Assembly: GCF_963576615.1 (NCBI RefSeq)
Contig: NC_088717.1
Coordinates: 273,001-337,000 of the forward strand
DNA: 64,000 nucleotides
Origin: Watersipora subatra
Lineage: Eukaryota > Bryozoa > Gymnolaemata > Cheilostomatida > Watersiporidae
Reading direction: 5' to 3'
Both the position numbers and the translations under genes were made by a program. This document shows, piece after piece, positions 23,801 to 32,973 of the stretch (positions are counted from its first letter, which is position 1; the number at the start of each line of letters is the position of its first letter). The notes beneath the pieces are model-generated. The model worked only from the letters and a program-made list of their open reading frames with translations, did not search any database and was not told the DNA's origin.

Positions 23801-25744
23801 TCAACAGAGATTAGCTGATACTTAACTAAAGCTATAAAGAATTACATATATATATTTTTTGTTACAAAACCATCGCTTCCAAATTTTAATTTGACAGTAA
23901 ATCACATTCTTTTTTATCTGTCTCATCATGCAAGATTTGCTTGTGCAAGTTGGTGTATTATATAATGAGTGTGCTAGAAAAACATTCAATGCAACCTCTG
24001 AACATTCCTTTGGTTGTCTGTAGAACTATGGAAACTTAGAATAAATAACACATGGTAGCTTCGCAAGGTTCATGTCCTTGCAATCAACTAGTATGTCACT
24101 CTCAAGTCTCATCATATGTCACTATCAAGTGTTCATCTTGTGACATAATCAAGCAAGTGCTTCTTGAATAATAACATACATGTGGTCGATGCAAATGCTC
24201 TATTTAAAGCATAACAATTTTACTATGGCAAATAGCATATAATTTATCTATACACATGTGTTGTGTGCAGAATTCCAAAACAATAGGTTCACATACCTGC
24301 TAATGAATGTCACCTTGCCATCTTGAATTTGAAAGGAATGCAGCAGACCCATACCATCCATAGGAAACAAGGCTTCATACTGTCCAAACTTGAAAAGTCC
24401 TGGTCCGACTCTCACCAGGTTGCCATTAAGCCAACTTGGTAGATTCCCTGTAATAATTTTCTTATCGTCAAACTCAATATCAAATTCACAGGTTTTGTTG
24501 AACAGACTAACACAGTCAAATTACAACCACTCGACTACAGACAGAGTAAAATGTCCGTCAGAAACTTCAGGTCCTAAAACCTAGTCCTTGTATTCAAAAA
24601 CAAAGCAGTTACTCAGAAAAAACATGTCCCAAAATTAACAAACATGCTGTATGAGCATAATGACACTGAATAACAAATAAATTAAATTCTACAAACAATG
24701 TATGATGAGGAGTCTATAGACAGACACAATGTATGTTGAGCAGTCTATAGACAGACACAATGTATGTTGAGCAGTCTATAGACTGACACAATGTATGTTG
24801 AGCAGTCTATAGACAGACACAATGTATGTTGAGCAGTCTATAGACAGACACAATGTATGTTGAGGAGTCTATAGACTTACAAAATGCATGTTGAGCAGTC
24901 TATAGACAGACACAATGTATGTTGAACAGTCTATGGACAGACACTATGTATGTTGAGCAGTCTATAGACAGACACAATGTATGTTGAGGAGTCTATATAG
25001 ACAGACACGATGTATGTTGAGGAGTCTATAGACTGACACTATGTATGTTGAGGAGTTTATTGACTGACACAATGTATGTTGAGCAGTCTATAGACTAACA
25101 CAATGTATGTTGAGGAGTCTATAGACAGACACAATGTATGTTGAACAGTCTATAGACAGACACAATGTATGTTGAAGAGTCTATAGACAGACACTATGTA
25201 TGTTGAACAGTCTATAGACAGACTCAATGTATGTTGAGGAGTCTATAAACAGACATTATGTATGTTGAGCAGTCTATAGACAGACAAAATGTATGTTGAA
25301 CAGTCTATAGACAGACACTATGTATGTTGAACAGTCTATAGACAGACACAATGTATGTTGAACAGTCCATAGACAGACACAATGTATGTTGAGCAGTCTA
25401 TAGACAGACACAATGTATGTTGAGCAGTCTATAGACAGACACTATGTACTGGTACTCCACACAGATAAAACAATTTCTCTTCATGGTGAGCCCAAATAGA
25501 AGATTATCGAAATAAATTATGCTGCTGCACATCTTGAAAATAAGCCTCTCCATAAAAGCATGCAAGATAAAGTTGTCCGTCATCATCAGAGATGAGCTCT
25601 AGTTATAAGTTATTAAAAACCACGGAATGAGGCAACAAAATTGTATACTAGAGGACAAATGATAATCATACCTTCTACTCTCATCTGCACGGGATCTGTT
25701 ATCGGCCGATGATCGGAATAAGGTCGACGTCGTGCCTCTGTCAT
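8821..25744 (-). CDS. Carotenoid oxygenase family protein (BCO/RPE65-like), complete, 13 exons, 538 aa
   Basis: Non-heme iron enzyme family that cleaves carotenoids or isomerises retinoids. Exons: 25744-25672, 24447-24297, 23626-23516, 22451-22307, 21266-21125, 20992-20877, 18480-18400, 18179-18029, 14294-14185, 11174-11060, 10313-10171, 9680-9566, 8984-8821 (stop TAA). All phases join, total 1617 bp, the usual family length. Family blocks in order: WLNGNLVRVGPGLFKFG and MDGMGLLHSF, EFGTPASPNP, LSDNCNHN...IDPNTLETVGK, TEHVHFDKDGTMY, HHNFVMTDNFFVMIE, FLHSSNAYEEDEH, YPAINP...KKYTYFYAGG, YLSEPVFIADP...EDDG, LVVVDARSMSTIAQV, ADHGVF. The four iron histidines align as H175, H233, H298 and H532. Two of three second-shell Glu positions appear changed (V143; Q406 or a shifted E403); E470 is kept. 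The PDPCK motif reads PNPAQK. The start is the ATG at 25744; 25891 is an in-frame alternative. Substrate unknown. Confidence 0.93.
10441..10985. repeat. Extremely AT-rich low-complexity stretch
   Basis: Almost pure A/T with degenerate repeats such as TTATATTACATTTTATATTA, inside carotenoid-oxygenase intron 10 (11059-10314). No coding potential. Confidence 0.9.
11529..12880 (+). mobile_element. Non-autonomous pogo/Tigger-type DNA element, copy 1
   Basis: Ends are built of inverted AACGCCACCTCTATTTG-like modules; the right end reads GGTTTTACTG followed by TA, the pogo-type terminus CAGTAAAACCTC with TA target. The interior is shared in reverse orientation with 35370-36870. About 12025-12200 is a frame-conserved segment (reads ...SNESNNQNAT...) followed by a donor-like GTAAGT. 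The left boundary is approximate. Lies in carotenoid-oxygenase intron 9. Confidence 0.7.
12905..13052 (-). mobile_element. tRNA-derived SINE-like element
   Basis: On the minus strand: GGCTGCATGGTTTAGTGGTAG (pol III A-box-like), about 45 bp later GGTTCAAGGCC (B-box-like), then a tail ending TTTTATTATAGTAAG. It shares head and tail with the copy at 19045-19180 in the opposite orientation. Confidence 0.7.
14400..14830. repeat. Dispersed repeat R, fullest copy
   Basis: Starts near GGTGTTGCACGGGTAATAAA and runs through ATATCATGAAGAAAATGTTT to a right end near GACAATACTGGTACC. Partial copies lie at 37400-37600 (left part), 41930-42290 (right part) and 63070-63140 (left tip). No open frame; class unknown. 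Adjacent to carotenoid-oxygenase exon 9 in intron 8. Confidence 0.7.
15185..15330 (+). mobile_element. tRNA-derived SINE-like unit
   Basis: TGTATAGCTCAGTGCTTAAC resembles an A box and GAGTTCAAATCC a B box about 50 bp downstream, followed by CACTATAGCTGGACAGGCAG, a tail module shared with other SINE-like units in this window. Intronic. Confidence 0.5.
15950..17640 (-). pseudogene. Broken Tigger/pogo-family transposase (CENP-B/jerky-like)
   Basis: Read on the minus strand, pieces appear in family order but in different frames and with internal stops. About 17620-17480: N-terminal helix-turn-helix (RMITIDTKHKIIKKFEGG). About 17400-17220: CENPB-type domain ending FKASCGWSDNF. 17062-16780: DDE core (KSIPGHKPWKNRLTLALCAN, VIWCTDSKAG). 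16523-16110: C-terminal part (AWKTLWPAS). Near 16010-15950: a Lys/Glu/Arg-rich tail (KREEERKKKRAKPKE). It would have moved a Tc1/mariner-superfamily element. It lies in carotenoid-oxygenase intron 8, same strand as the host gene. Clear terminal repeats were not found. Assignment is by family resemblance; inactivity is seen directly from stops and frameshifts. Confidence 0.85.
17919..18004. repeat. 32-bp tandem repeat, about 2.7 copies
   Basis: Units of the type GATGTGATATACTTGAGAGG followed by TCGTAGCCTGCA, located 25 bp beyond the donor of carotenoid-oxygenase exon 8. Confidence 0.8.
18704..18831. repeat. 64-bp direct duplication
   Basis: The block TACATTATATTGGACACTAT... at 18704 repeats at 18768 with only a few changes. 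Intronic (carotenoid-oxygenase intron 6). Confidence 0.85.
19045..19180 (+). mobile_element. tRNA-derived SINE-like element
   Basis: GGGCTGCATGGTTCAGTGG plus TAG matches a pol III A box. A degenerate B-box region (GGTCCGGTGCAAATAC) follows, then GACGGACAGACAGACACAGC and the tail TCTTATTATAGTAAATATT. It is the same family as 12905-13052. I considered a functional tRNA gene but the anticodon arm and acceptor pairing are not convincing. Confidence 0.7.
19813..20771 (+). mobile_element. Internally deleted, palindromic mariner element with 261-bp inverted arms
   Basis: The element begins CGAGGTCTGATCCAAAAG and ends with its near-complement ...CAGACCTCA, flanked by TA on both sides (19811-19812, 20772-20773), the usual mariner target duplication. 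The inverted arms (19813-20073 and 20511-20771) are each 261 bp, far longer than typical 25-30 bp mariner ends, and include the untranslated leader and the first about 18 codons of the transposase. The unique middle (20074-20510) holds the rest of a decayed N-terminal transposase region; the catalytic domain is missing. It sits in carotenoid-oxygenase intron 6. Confidence 0.85.
20021..20239 (+). pseudogene. Mariner transposase N-terminal fragment (helix-turn-helix)
   Basis: A 72-residue open frame starting MSSQSEQRICIKFCAKLG, containing IFEWYKRFCEGGDSTEDDA and RSGRPASA, the paired helix-turn-helix region of Mos1/SETMAR-type mariner transposases (about 345 aa when whole). A TAA ends it. Downstream bases to about 20500 still resemble the second DNA-binding region (DRCLTIRDI) but with stops and frameshifts; no DD34D catalytic core follows. 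Non-functional. Confidence 0.85.
21588..21955. repeat. 20-bp minisatellite, about 18 copies
   Basis: Repeats of TCACCATAGACACAAACATC with single-base variants, in carotenoid-oxygenase intron 4 (22306-21267). Confidence 0.95.
22905..23060. repeat. Degenerate about 32-bp repeat, 4-5 copies
   Basis: Diverged units of the type ACCTGTTAGTCTCCTGCTAG followed by TACTGACTCAG, in carotenoid-oxygenase intron 3 (23515-22452). Confidence 0.75.
24700..25446. repeat. 31-bp minisatellite, about 24 copies
   Basis: Units of the type CAGTCTATAGACAGACACAA followed by TGTATGTTGAG, with variation at GAGC/GAGG/GAAC and AGACAGAC/AGACTGAC. It fills most of carotenoid-oxygenase intron 1 (25671-24448). CTATAG makes each unit partly self-complementary. 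Confidence 0.95.
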
Positions 25745-25891
25745 CTTTACAGTTAGAAGATTGGCTAACACTACAAATTTACCATTTTTATGAGCGATTG
25801 AGATCTCGAGACAAAAAAATTCTGTAATAATAAGTTTTAAACAAATCGCGAATACTGTGTCAAGAGTCTCTCTGTCTTTCGATACTAACAT

Positions 25892-28800
25892 TATTCACAA
25901 GTGAATGTGTGTTTGTAATGGTTATCTGTTGGGCTACACGTAACTAATAGTTCAATCATTCTGGCATATTGAACGTAGCGGGGCACGGTTGTGGTTTATT
26001 TCAGTCGTCTACTGTTGTTTTTTGCTCCTCATTAAAGTTTTACTTATGTTTTCTTTGCATTTAATAGTGTTTCAATCGTTGTAAGATGGTTTTTCAAATG
26101 ATGTGTACTTTCAGACCTTTTATAGATGTTTCATTCTTAACAAATCATTCCTTCAGGTTCTATTTTAAAGCATGTATGAACCTTATATTTGGTTCTGTTT
26201 GCGTTTGCTTTCCTGAATGGCCATGGGCTGTGAGCGAGTCTGAAAAATGATATATAATGACAAGAAAGTGACTCATTTTCATAAATCAGAACATAAGAAA
26301 TAGAAATTCACAACAACCGCTCTCTTTCAGTTGAGATGTCTGCCTACTCGATACGACATAAATGAGTGTTTATACTATTGGTATTAACAACAGAAACGCA
26401 AAGGGTTGCGCTTTAGGCTTATAAGTGTAGTCAAGAACTTAAGTAGAGCGACTAAGCATCATGGGCACGACACTTAAATACTTATTGGTATTAAAGGTTT
26501 ACGTGCAACAAAATTCGCATTACAGTTATATGGTATCAAAAGATTCACCATGTCTTACTCTGCTGTGTTGTAGGTGCAAAATATGTGGAAATGAGATTAC
26601 AAGCTCTTAAAAGCTTAAAAACGAACAGTCAATCGCAACCATCACAAAAACTTTTTGTTTACTAAGCTATATAATCTGACATCCTCTTGTGTCTACTTCC
26701 TTGCCGTTTCAACCTACCAAGTGCCACAACTGCCTCAGAGCTTTTTACAACTAGAGCATGCAGGGGCATGGTATAGTTGTTTCTGTGGCCATTCTTATAG
26801 CCCCGCCTGTTGGGGCATAAAAGGTTATCTTTCATCTTTATGCAGTAAGAATGTTCTGATAACCATTTAATGGTTCTTTCGACTGCCCACTGTCTAGGAA
26901 GCTGCCCATAATTTGGTATGTAAACAGACTCTCTCTCTTGCAAAAGCTTCAGACTGTAAACAACCACACTATACTGAGCTTGTCTTTTTGAAATTTTGCT
27001 TGTCTTACGTTCAGCTAAAACTTGTTCATTATCTGTTGGTTTATAAACATTTTGTGGGAACATTGAAATTATGGTTTGGTTATCAATATTTTGTTAGGGC
27101 TTGTGGATATCCCTTCAGTTATGGTGTTTTGATATTCAGGTGATTCTAAATAGGTGCTCATTTGCTTAGCAATTAATTGATGAGCTTGATGGTTGGTTCG
27201 ACCTTTCCATTTGACTAGCGAAAGTGTAGACTACTGGTGGTATAATGGACTCTTAAGGACTCTGCGTATTAAACAAACTTGTTTGAAGAAAATTGTGGCT
27301 GCTATTACTATGTACAACTAGTACCCCTACTTTGCAAGCCACTATTGCTCAAGCCCCTTCACTCGTCTATTAACAAGCCTAGAAGAAAACAGTTTAAATA
27401 TACCATCTCCTTCTGTAGAATCCAAAAAAAGTTTGACTGTATCTGGTAGAAGCAGATGAGGCATTCCCTCGCAAATTATATCTCATGAGACCATACCCAC
27501 GGAGAGAGCTCAACCAAAACAAAAGGGTAAGTAAAAATGACGCCAGTCTACAGTACTCTGATTAGCAAAAATTCCCTTTTTGTTCAAGTTACCTTTGTGT
27601 TCATTTGTAGATATTTCCTTACCGTTTATCTCAAACAAGGCGACTCATTGAAAATGGGTTTGGAATTATGTCAGCAACATGGCGAGTGTTTGGTAGCAAA
27701 ATGGTAAAAATATGGGTTCTTCAATGTAGTGCGTAGATTCCCAGCTTCACGTTATACCAAATCATCAAAATCACTAAAGCAAGATGAATGTTTCACTATC
27801 ATTACATACTATTGACTAGTCTGTTCAAACAAGTCTTCATTAACTTTCGTCAAAGCTTCTAAGAATACATTATGGCTATACAGATGCTCTTTACTTAGTT
27901 TAGGGGAAATGATAATGATGCGTTTAGCACAGGTTTGTATCAGCTCGCACACCTCTGAGGGTTATGGCCAACAAGGTGAACCTTGCCCATCATCTAGTTT
28001 CCTCCATCTGAAGATGCCCAGCGTACAATTAGTCAGTCTTGAACTTCATTAATATTGGAAAAATAACCCTTGACACTTGAAAAATCAGTCTTTGCTCCAA
28101 CGTGAATTCATCACGAGATGACTTGTATTACTTCAACTATCAAAAAGGAAAGCCAGCACTCTTCTCCACTTTTTTTTTGTTGCCATATGTTGAAGCTCTA
28201 TCTTTTCAAGCTCTATTTATATTCAAGAGCTGGAGGTCTTCTGGATTAATTTTTTATTTGTCTAACATAGCAAACACACATCATCTTCCCGACTCAGCCT
28301 CAGAATTTTCATGAAAGTACTCCAAAACAATATCTCAGTTGCTAACTGCTCTCTTTCGACTCTTCATACTATACTGAAGCCTGAGTACCTTTGTAGCATC
28401 AGCAAAACGCTTAATGTGCCAATGTAGGTTTGTGAATGCATTTTTCAATTGCAACAAATACCGGATGACCTGGTAGTGCAGTGACATTAGTGTGTCCAAA
28501 GACACAAAAGTAAAATTCGATAACTTCAAAAACATGACCAATTGTTTTAATTACATTCCTTTGCTGCTAGAGAACGTCACCTACAAGTCACCTATTTGCA
28601 ACTGCATCAGAACTGATAATAATCCAGGAGTCGAGGCTTCAGTTTGAACCACAGGCAAATTTACATCAGAAAGTTTTGTGCTAGATGCAAGTCCAGAAAT
28701 TTATAATATGACAACAAATAATACGTACAATAACAAAAACAAACGTAAGAAATTGCAACCTGTAATAAGCTTCATGTGTTCTCTAATGCTATTGAAACTA

Positions 28801-30285
28801 TGGTACTCATCCACTTCTGTAACACCAACAAAGAGTGCAACGTAATGAAAGGAATTTTTGTGTTTCATCTATTAGCAAGAAGATGAAATTCTTAACAAGC
28901 AGCTTATTACAAGCTATTATGAGTAAGCAGTGTACTTATAATAGCCTTCATGGCTTCTTATCAGTAGCAACTTCAGTGTTTAGGTTAGTTGCCTTTGTTT
29001 TAAAGTTATGTTTGGCCTATAACACTATAACAAAAAATGGAAACAATTTTAAAAAATACAACAGCGCACCACGTTATTCAGCTTTGAAATATCTGCAATT
29101 ATACTATCACTCACTAACAATTTCGAGCAAATTGAGCTAATTATATGAAATAAGTTACGAGAAGTAAAAAAAGACACTACATGACCAAGCAAGAAAATAC
29201 ATGAATAAAACGTCAACCAGGTAAAGAGACCGCATCATGCCGGTTTGTGATAACATGTGATTCTGCTCGAATTGTTAAACGGGATGAACAAGATGCTAAA
29301 CAAGCAATTGTTAATTTTTTGAAACTTATGAATCCATGCCATTTAAAACTTGCTCTTCTACACGGCTTAAAAACTAGTTTCACTAATAATAACAGTTTCT
29401 CTAGCGAAAATTGATGTTGCTAGGCCAAACCGAGCTCTGCCTACTATGCATTTCCGCGAACAACTACTAGCCTAATTTTTAGATAACCTGTATATACATT
29501 GTACATCGGTAGCAAAGACCTGTTAGTTATATATTAGTATAGGTAATAGGTCTATGATTGGTAGTACGACGGTGATGTTTGTTGGTTTAGCACTTGGTTG
29601 ATATTAGCTCTAAAATGGCCAAGGTCATTTATTAGCATTACAATTTGAGCGCCATCTTGAAACAGGCTACATGGTCAAGTCAAATCAATTAATCGCATTC
29701 GTCCCATAATGGGGCATTAGAGCGATATCTTTATTTATTAACATGAGTAGATTACTCTTCGTTTGGGTTTTTTCTTTTTTTTATTGTGATTTTTAAATTT
29801 GGTTGGGGCAATGTTGTTATTAAGGTTGAGGGTAGGATTAGGTGGGGGCAAGAACTTTCAATAGGCCTAAACATTGAAAGTTCTTGGTGGGGGTGTGTGA
29901 AAAAAAGGGTTAGCTGTTAAGGGTCTGCACAAAAAAGGAGTGTCTTTTAAAATTGGTGTTGATTGCACCTTTAGCGCTTTTGTGGCGTGTATTGTGTAAG
30001 TGGGCATTTGAGAAAAAATGGGTTGGTATTGCAATTTCTTCATTTATTATTTTGTTTTTAGATTTTGGTCGGCCGTCCCCCAACGCTCTGCAAGGGTGGC
30101 CCATGACCACTCAGACATGAGGTCAGAAATCCTCTCACTTTTTTAAGTTTAAACACCCACCTAAAAGCTTTTCTGTTCACAGACTCGAGGGAGGGACTAT
30201 AAAGGGGGTCACGTCCCCCTCTATAGTAACCTAGCAACATTGTACAACGTTTAATTTCAATGAGCTTTTGGGTGCTTTTATTTAT
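25892..30285. other. Intergenic region without recognised genes
   Basis: No convincing host exon was found on either strand. The longest open frame (minus, 27063-26662, 133 codons) contains PRQWAVERTIKWLSEH, which faintly resembles the C-terminal end of IS5/Harbinger-type transposases, but nothing around it supports this. Minus-strand pieces near 28880-28740 (EVDEYHSFNSIREHMKLIT) and 28541-28335 look mildly protein-like but are unrecognised. The region upstream of 25744 should hold the carotenoid-oxygenase promoter; no core element is evident. Confidence 0.4.
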
Positions 30286-30289
30286 CCCC

Positions 30290-31235
30290 AATCTCAATCA
30301 ACCTATATATCAAAGTCAAGATAAAGATTGCATATTCATTCAACCTATATATCAAAGTCAAGGTAAATGAAGATATACAGATTCATAGGCTATAGGTTTT
30401 TGTTGTAGATGGTTATTGGCATGGTTTCTACAATAGGCAGACAACTCTATGTGGGCTCTATATAATTTGGATTTCTTATCAACAGATGTTTTGACTGGAT
30501 TTAAGGGTATCATTGGCATTGCTCGCCTTACCAGCCCAGTGAGCTTTAGCTTTAAAACTTATTGGCCATCTAATAAGAGATCACAATAGTTGTTTACGCC
30601 ACCAAGAGCAGATAACTGGCCAAAACTGTTGTATACATTTGACCGAAATCTTGCAAATTACATTGCTTTGTTCGAAAAGGGGTTGGATTGGCCTTGAGCC
30701 TAGATTAGCTTTAGCTATTGCGCCAGTAGGTCCCAACACTCAATATATCTTGATTTGTGTTATATTTATATGTTTTATTCGTTGAAATACACTAAAAGCA
30801 AACTATAAATCTTAACTACAGTATGCTTGACCACAAAATTTATTTGTGATTTAGAAAATAAATGATCTATGCATAGAAAATGAGCCAGATGCTCGGATGC
30901 TAATACAATGTCTAATAGCATTATATATAAAAAGTATATAATAAATTAAACAACTAAATGCCTTCAAACTGTACAAATTGTATGCATATATAAAGCAAAC
31001 TATAAATCTTAATTATATTATAATTGACTATCAAATTTATTTGTGATTCAAAAAATAAATGATCTATGCATACAAAATTAATGAGCATAGAAAATAAAGC
31101 ATACAAAATTAGCTCTGATGATTCTAATATAACGTCTAATAGCATTATAGTACAACCTATATAAACTATATATTAAATTGAACTACTACATGCCTGCAAA
31201 CTGTACAATTTGTATGCATATATAAAGAGAAGTCT
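30290..31235. repeat. Direct duplications: about 55 bp x2, then about 205-230 bp x2
   Basis: TCAACCTATATATCAAAGTC recurs at about 30297 and 30339. A larger block starting AAAGCAAACTATAAATCTTA at about 30796 recurs at about 30993, with shared ATAAATGATCTATGCATA and GTATGCATATATAAAG modules. A third partial tip is at about 31225. No coding content. Confidence 0.75.
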
Positions 31236-31476
31236 TAAAAATAAATACTAACTTAAACCGGCTATAGGCAATTTATGTCACAGCGACATAACAGTTCACT
31301 GTCCTCTAAATAATACGTTTTTGTAGCATTATGTCTGATGTTCACTTTATGTAGATCTAGGTTTTTTAAGTTGGCAAAGGGGTGCTGTCTCAAATCAACG
31401 TATGTTTCCACCACTAAAGCTAGTAGTGAGAAGTGATGATTATCAATTCCTACAGAAGTGTCAGTACAATGTTGCT

Positions 31477-32052
31477 TTAATTCAAATATATCCTAACGTG
31501 CAATCTCTTTTTTACCCACTTCAGAATCTTGGGATATTTCCAACATTGATTTGCTGATGTAGACTCCTTCAGATACTTTTTGGTGCAAAGAACAGTTGTT
31601 ACAACACCATCAGAAAGAAAAATCAAGCCACCGTTGTTCTTAACTCTTAACAGATCATGAATATCATCGTATTTGCTAACTTCCTTAGACTGAATTAGGG
31701 AGAGTCTACATGGCAACTTTTTAAGCAATTTTGTGACAAGCCAACCAGATAAATATACAGCAATGTTACCAATAACAGGATGTGATGAAATGTTTAGCAT
31801 TCCTTCGGGAAGCATAGTTTGGCTGTCAATAACATCTTCAACATAATCTTCACTACCAACAGTTGGTGGCACATAGGTAGTAGAAGCTTGTAACAATGCA
31901 GTGTGACCCATAGATCTGACATTACCAGTAGCTCCTGGTGTAACACTACATCTTGTAATCAAGCGCCTAAAGATATGCTGGAACTGCTCTATTGATGAGT
32001 TGTTGTTCCAGCCTCCTGAAATAATAACAGTTATCCTTTGTTGCAGTTGCAA
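31477..32052 (-). pseudogene. P-element/THAP9-like transposase, C-terminal fragment
   Basis: An open frame of 191 codons without a credible natural start. SIEQFQHIFRRLITRC matches the P-element region where the second half of the nuclease domain follows the GTP-binding insertion. VYLSGWLVTKLLKKLPCRLS and GGLIFLSDGVV match the C-terminal block shared by P-element and other transposases (yiaGyv...l..C..C...GgLi.PS). The N-terminal THAP zinc finger and most of the catalytic core are absent nearby. It is probably a truncated P-superfamily copy. A similar C-terminal fragment lies on the opposite strand at 32674-32973. Assignment is from family knowledge, not an alignment. Confidence 0.6.
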
Positions 32053-32121
32053 ATAAAATGGAAATAGTGCTAAAATATGGACTGAATAATAATGATTTTT
32101 AAAAGAAACTTGTTATGCAGT

Positions 32122-32214
32122 TAAGGTACCAACCAAAAGGCTAAAAGCCTTTTGGTTGGTACCTTAGCCTAGACTTTTAACCTGGACTTTTAGCCAGGTA
32201 CAGGCTAAAAGTCC
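32122..32214. repeat. Two adjacent inverted repeats (hairpins)
   Basis: 32122-32166: perfect 20-bp arms TAAGGTACCAACCAAAAGGC and its complement around a TAAAA loop. 32184-32214: 12-bp arms GGACTTTTAGCC and complement around AGGTACA. Both contain the GGCTAAAAG word. They lie between the two diverging transposase fragments. Confidence 0.95.
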
Positions 32215-32479
32215 TGTGCCAACAGCTAGAAAATTTAAATATGCTCTAAAACTGATCACTGTGGCACAGTATCTCAAACCGACCAAGACTTCTAACTATG
32301 TAGAAGATGAACAAGAGTATTATTGCTATCCATAGAAGTACCATCTGCACAGCCTCAGCTCATAGATACACCTCTGGCTTCATGAGAGGAAATCAGCTCA
32401 ACTGAAGAAGAGTCACTATATTATCTAGCTGGCTATTGTCTACAGGTTTGCTAAAGTTGAAGTAAGTATGTGAAGATTG

Positions 32480-32640
32480 TTGCATCAGCCTATCTAACAC
32501 ATCTGGTAATCCACGCTGTAGGTCAGCCTATCTAATACATCTGGTATTCCATGCTGTAGGTCAGCCTATCTAATACATCTGGTACTCTACACTGTAGGTC
32601 AGCCTATCTAACATATCTGGTACTCTACACTGTAAGTCAG
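32480..32640. repeat. About 38-bp tandem repeat, 4 copies
   Basis: Units of the type GGTCAGCCTATCTAACACAT followed by CTGGTACTCTACACTGTA, immediately before the plus-strand transposase fragment. Confidence 0.85.
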
Positions 32641-32673
32641 GTCTTTTGTGATTAAAACTTTAAAGAAGGAGCT

Positions 32674-32973
32674 TTGTGTGAAGTTTCTGGTGACACATTT
32701 GCTCTGTTCAAAAAGTGTGAGTCAGTCGTGAGAAGCTTTGAACCTCATCTTAAGAATAACCATATAGGTACTTTGATAGCTTCTAAATGCATGGAGAATA
32801 TTGATATGCCACGTGAACTGCCCACTTGTCATCCTTTGTTACAGAAACTAGTGAGAAATCTGGTGGATGTTAGATTTCATAATTTATGTAAAAAACATAC
32901 CTCCACCTCACAGTCAGTGCAGCTAGGTAGCAAAAGAATGGCCATGCAAACACTAGCTCAGAATATTCATTAA
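32674..32973 (+). pseudogene. Transposase C-terminal fragment (P-element/THAP9-like), inverted relative to 31477-32052
   Basis: 99-codon open frame; the ATG is probably not a real start because family-like sequence may begin just upstream. FALFKKCESVVRSFEPHL and CHPLLQKLVRNLVDVRFHN resemble the extreme C-terminus of P-element-like transposases, where an Arg-His stretch follows the GgLi.PS block. The fragment on the other strand ends with a similar KYPKILKWVKKRLHVRI. No catalytic residues are present. It could equally be the tail of another DDE family. Confidence 0.45.

Noticed and set aside
26662..27063. Minus-strand frame with PRQWAVERTIKWLSEH as a DDE transposase
   Set aside because: Similarity is limited to about 16 residues; no catalytic motifs or terminal repeats nearby. 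Kept only as a note in the intergenic entry.
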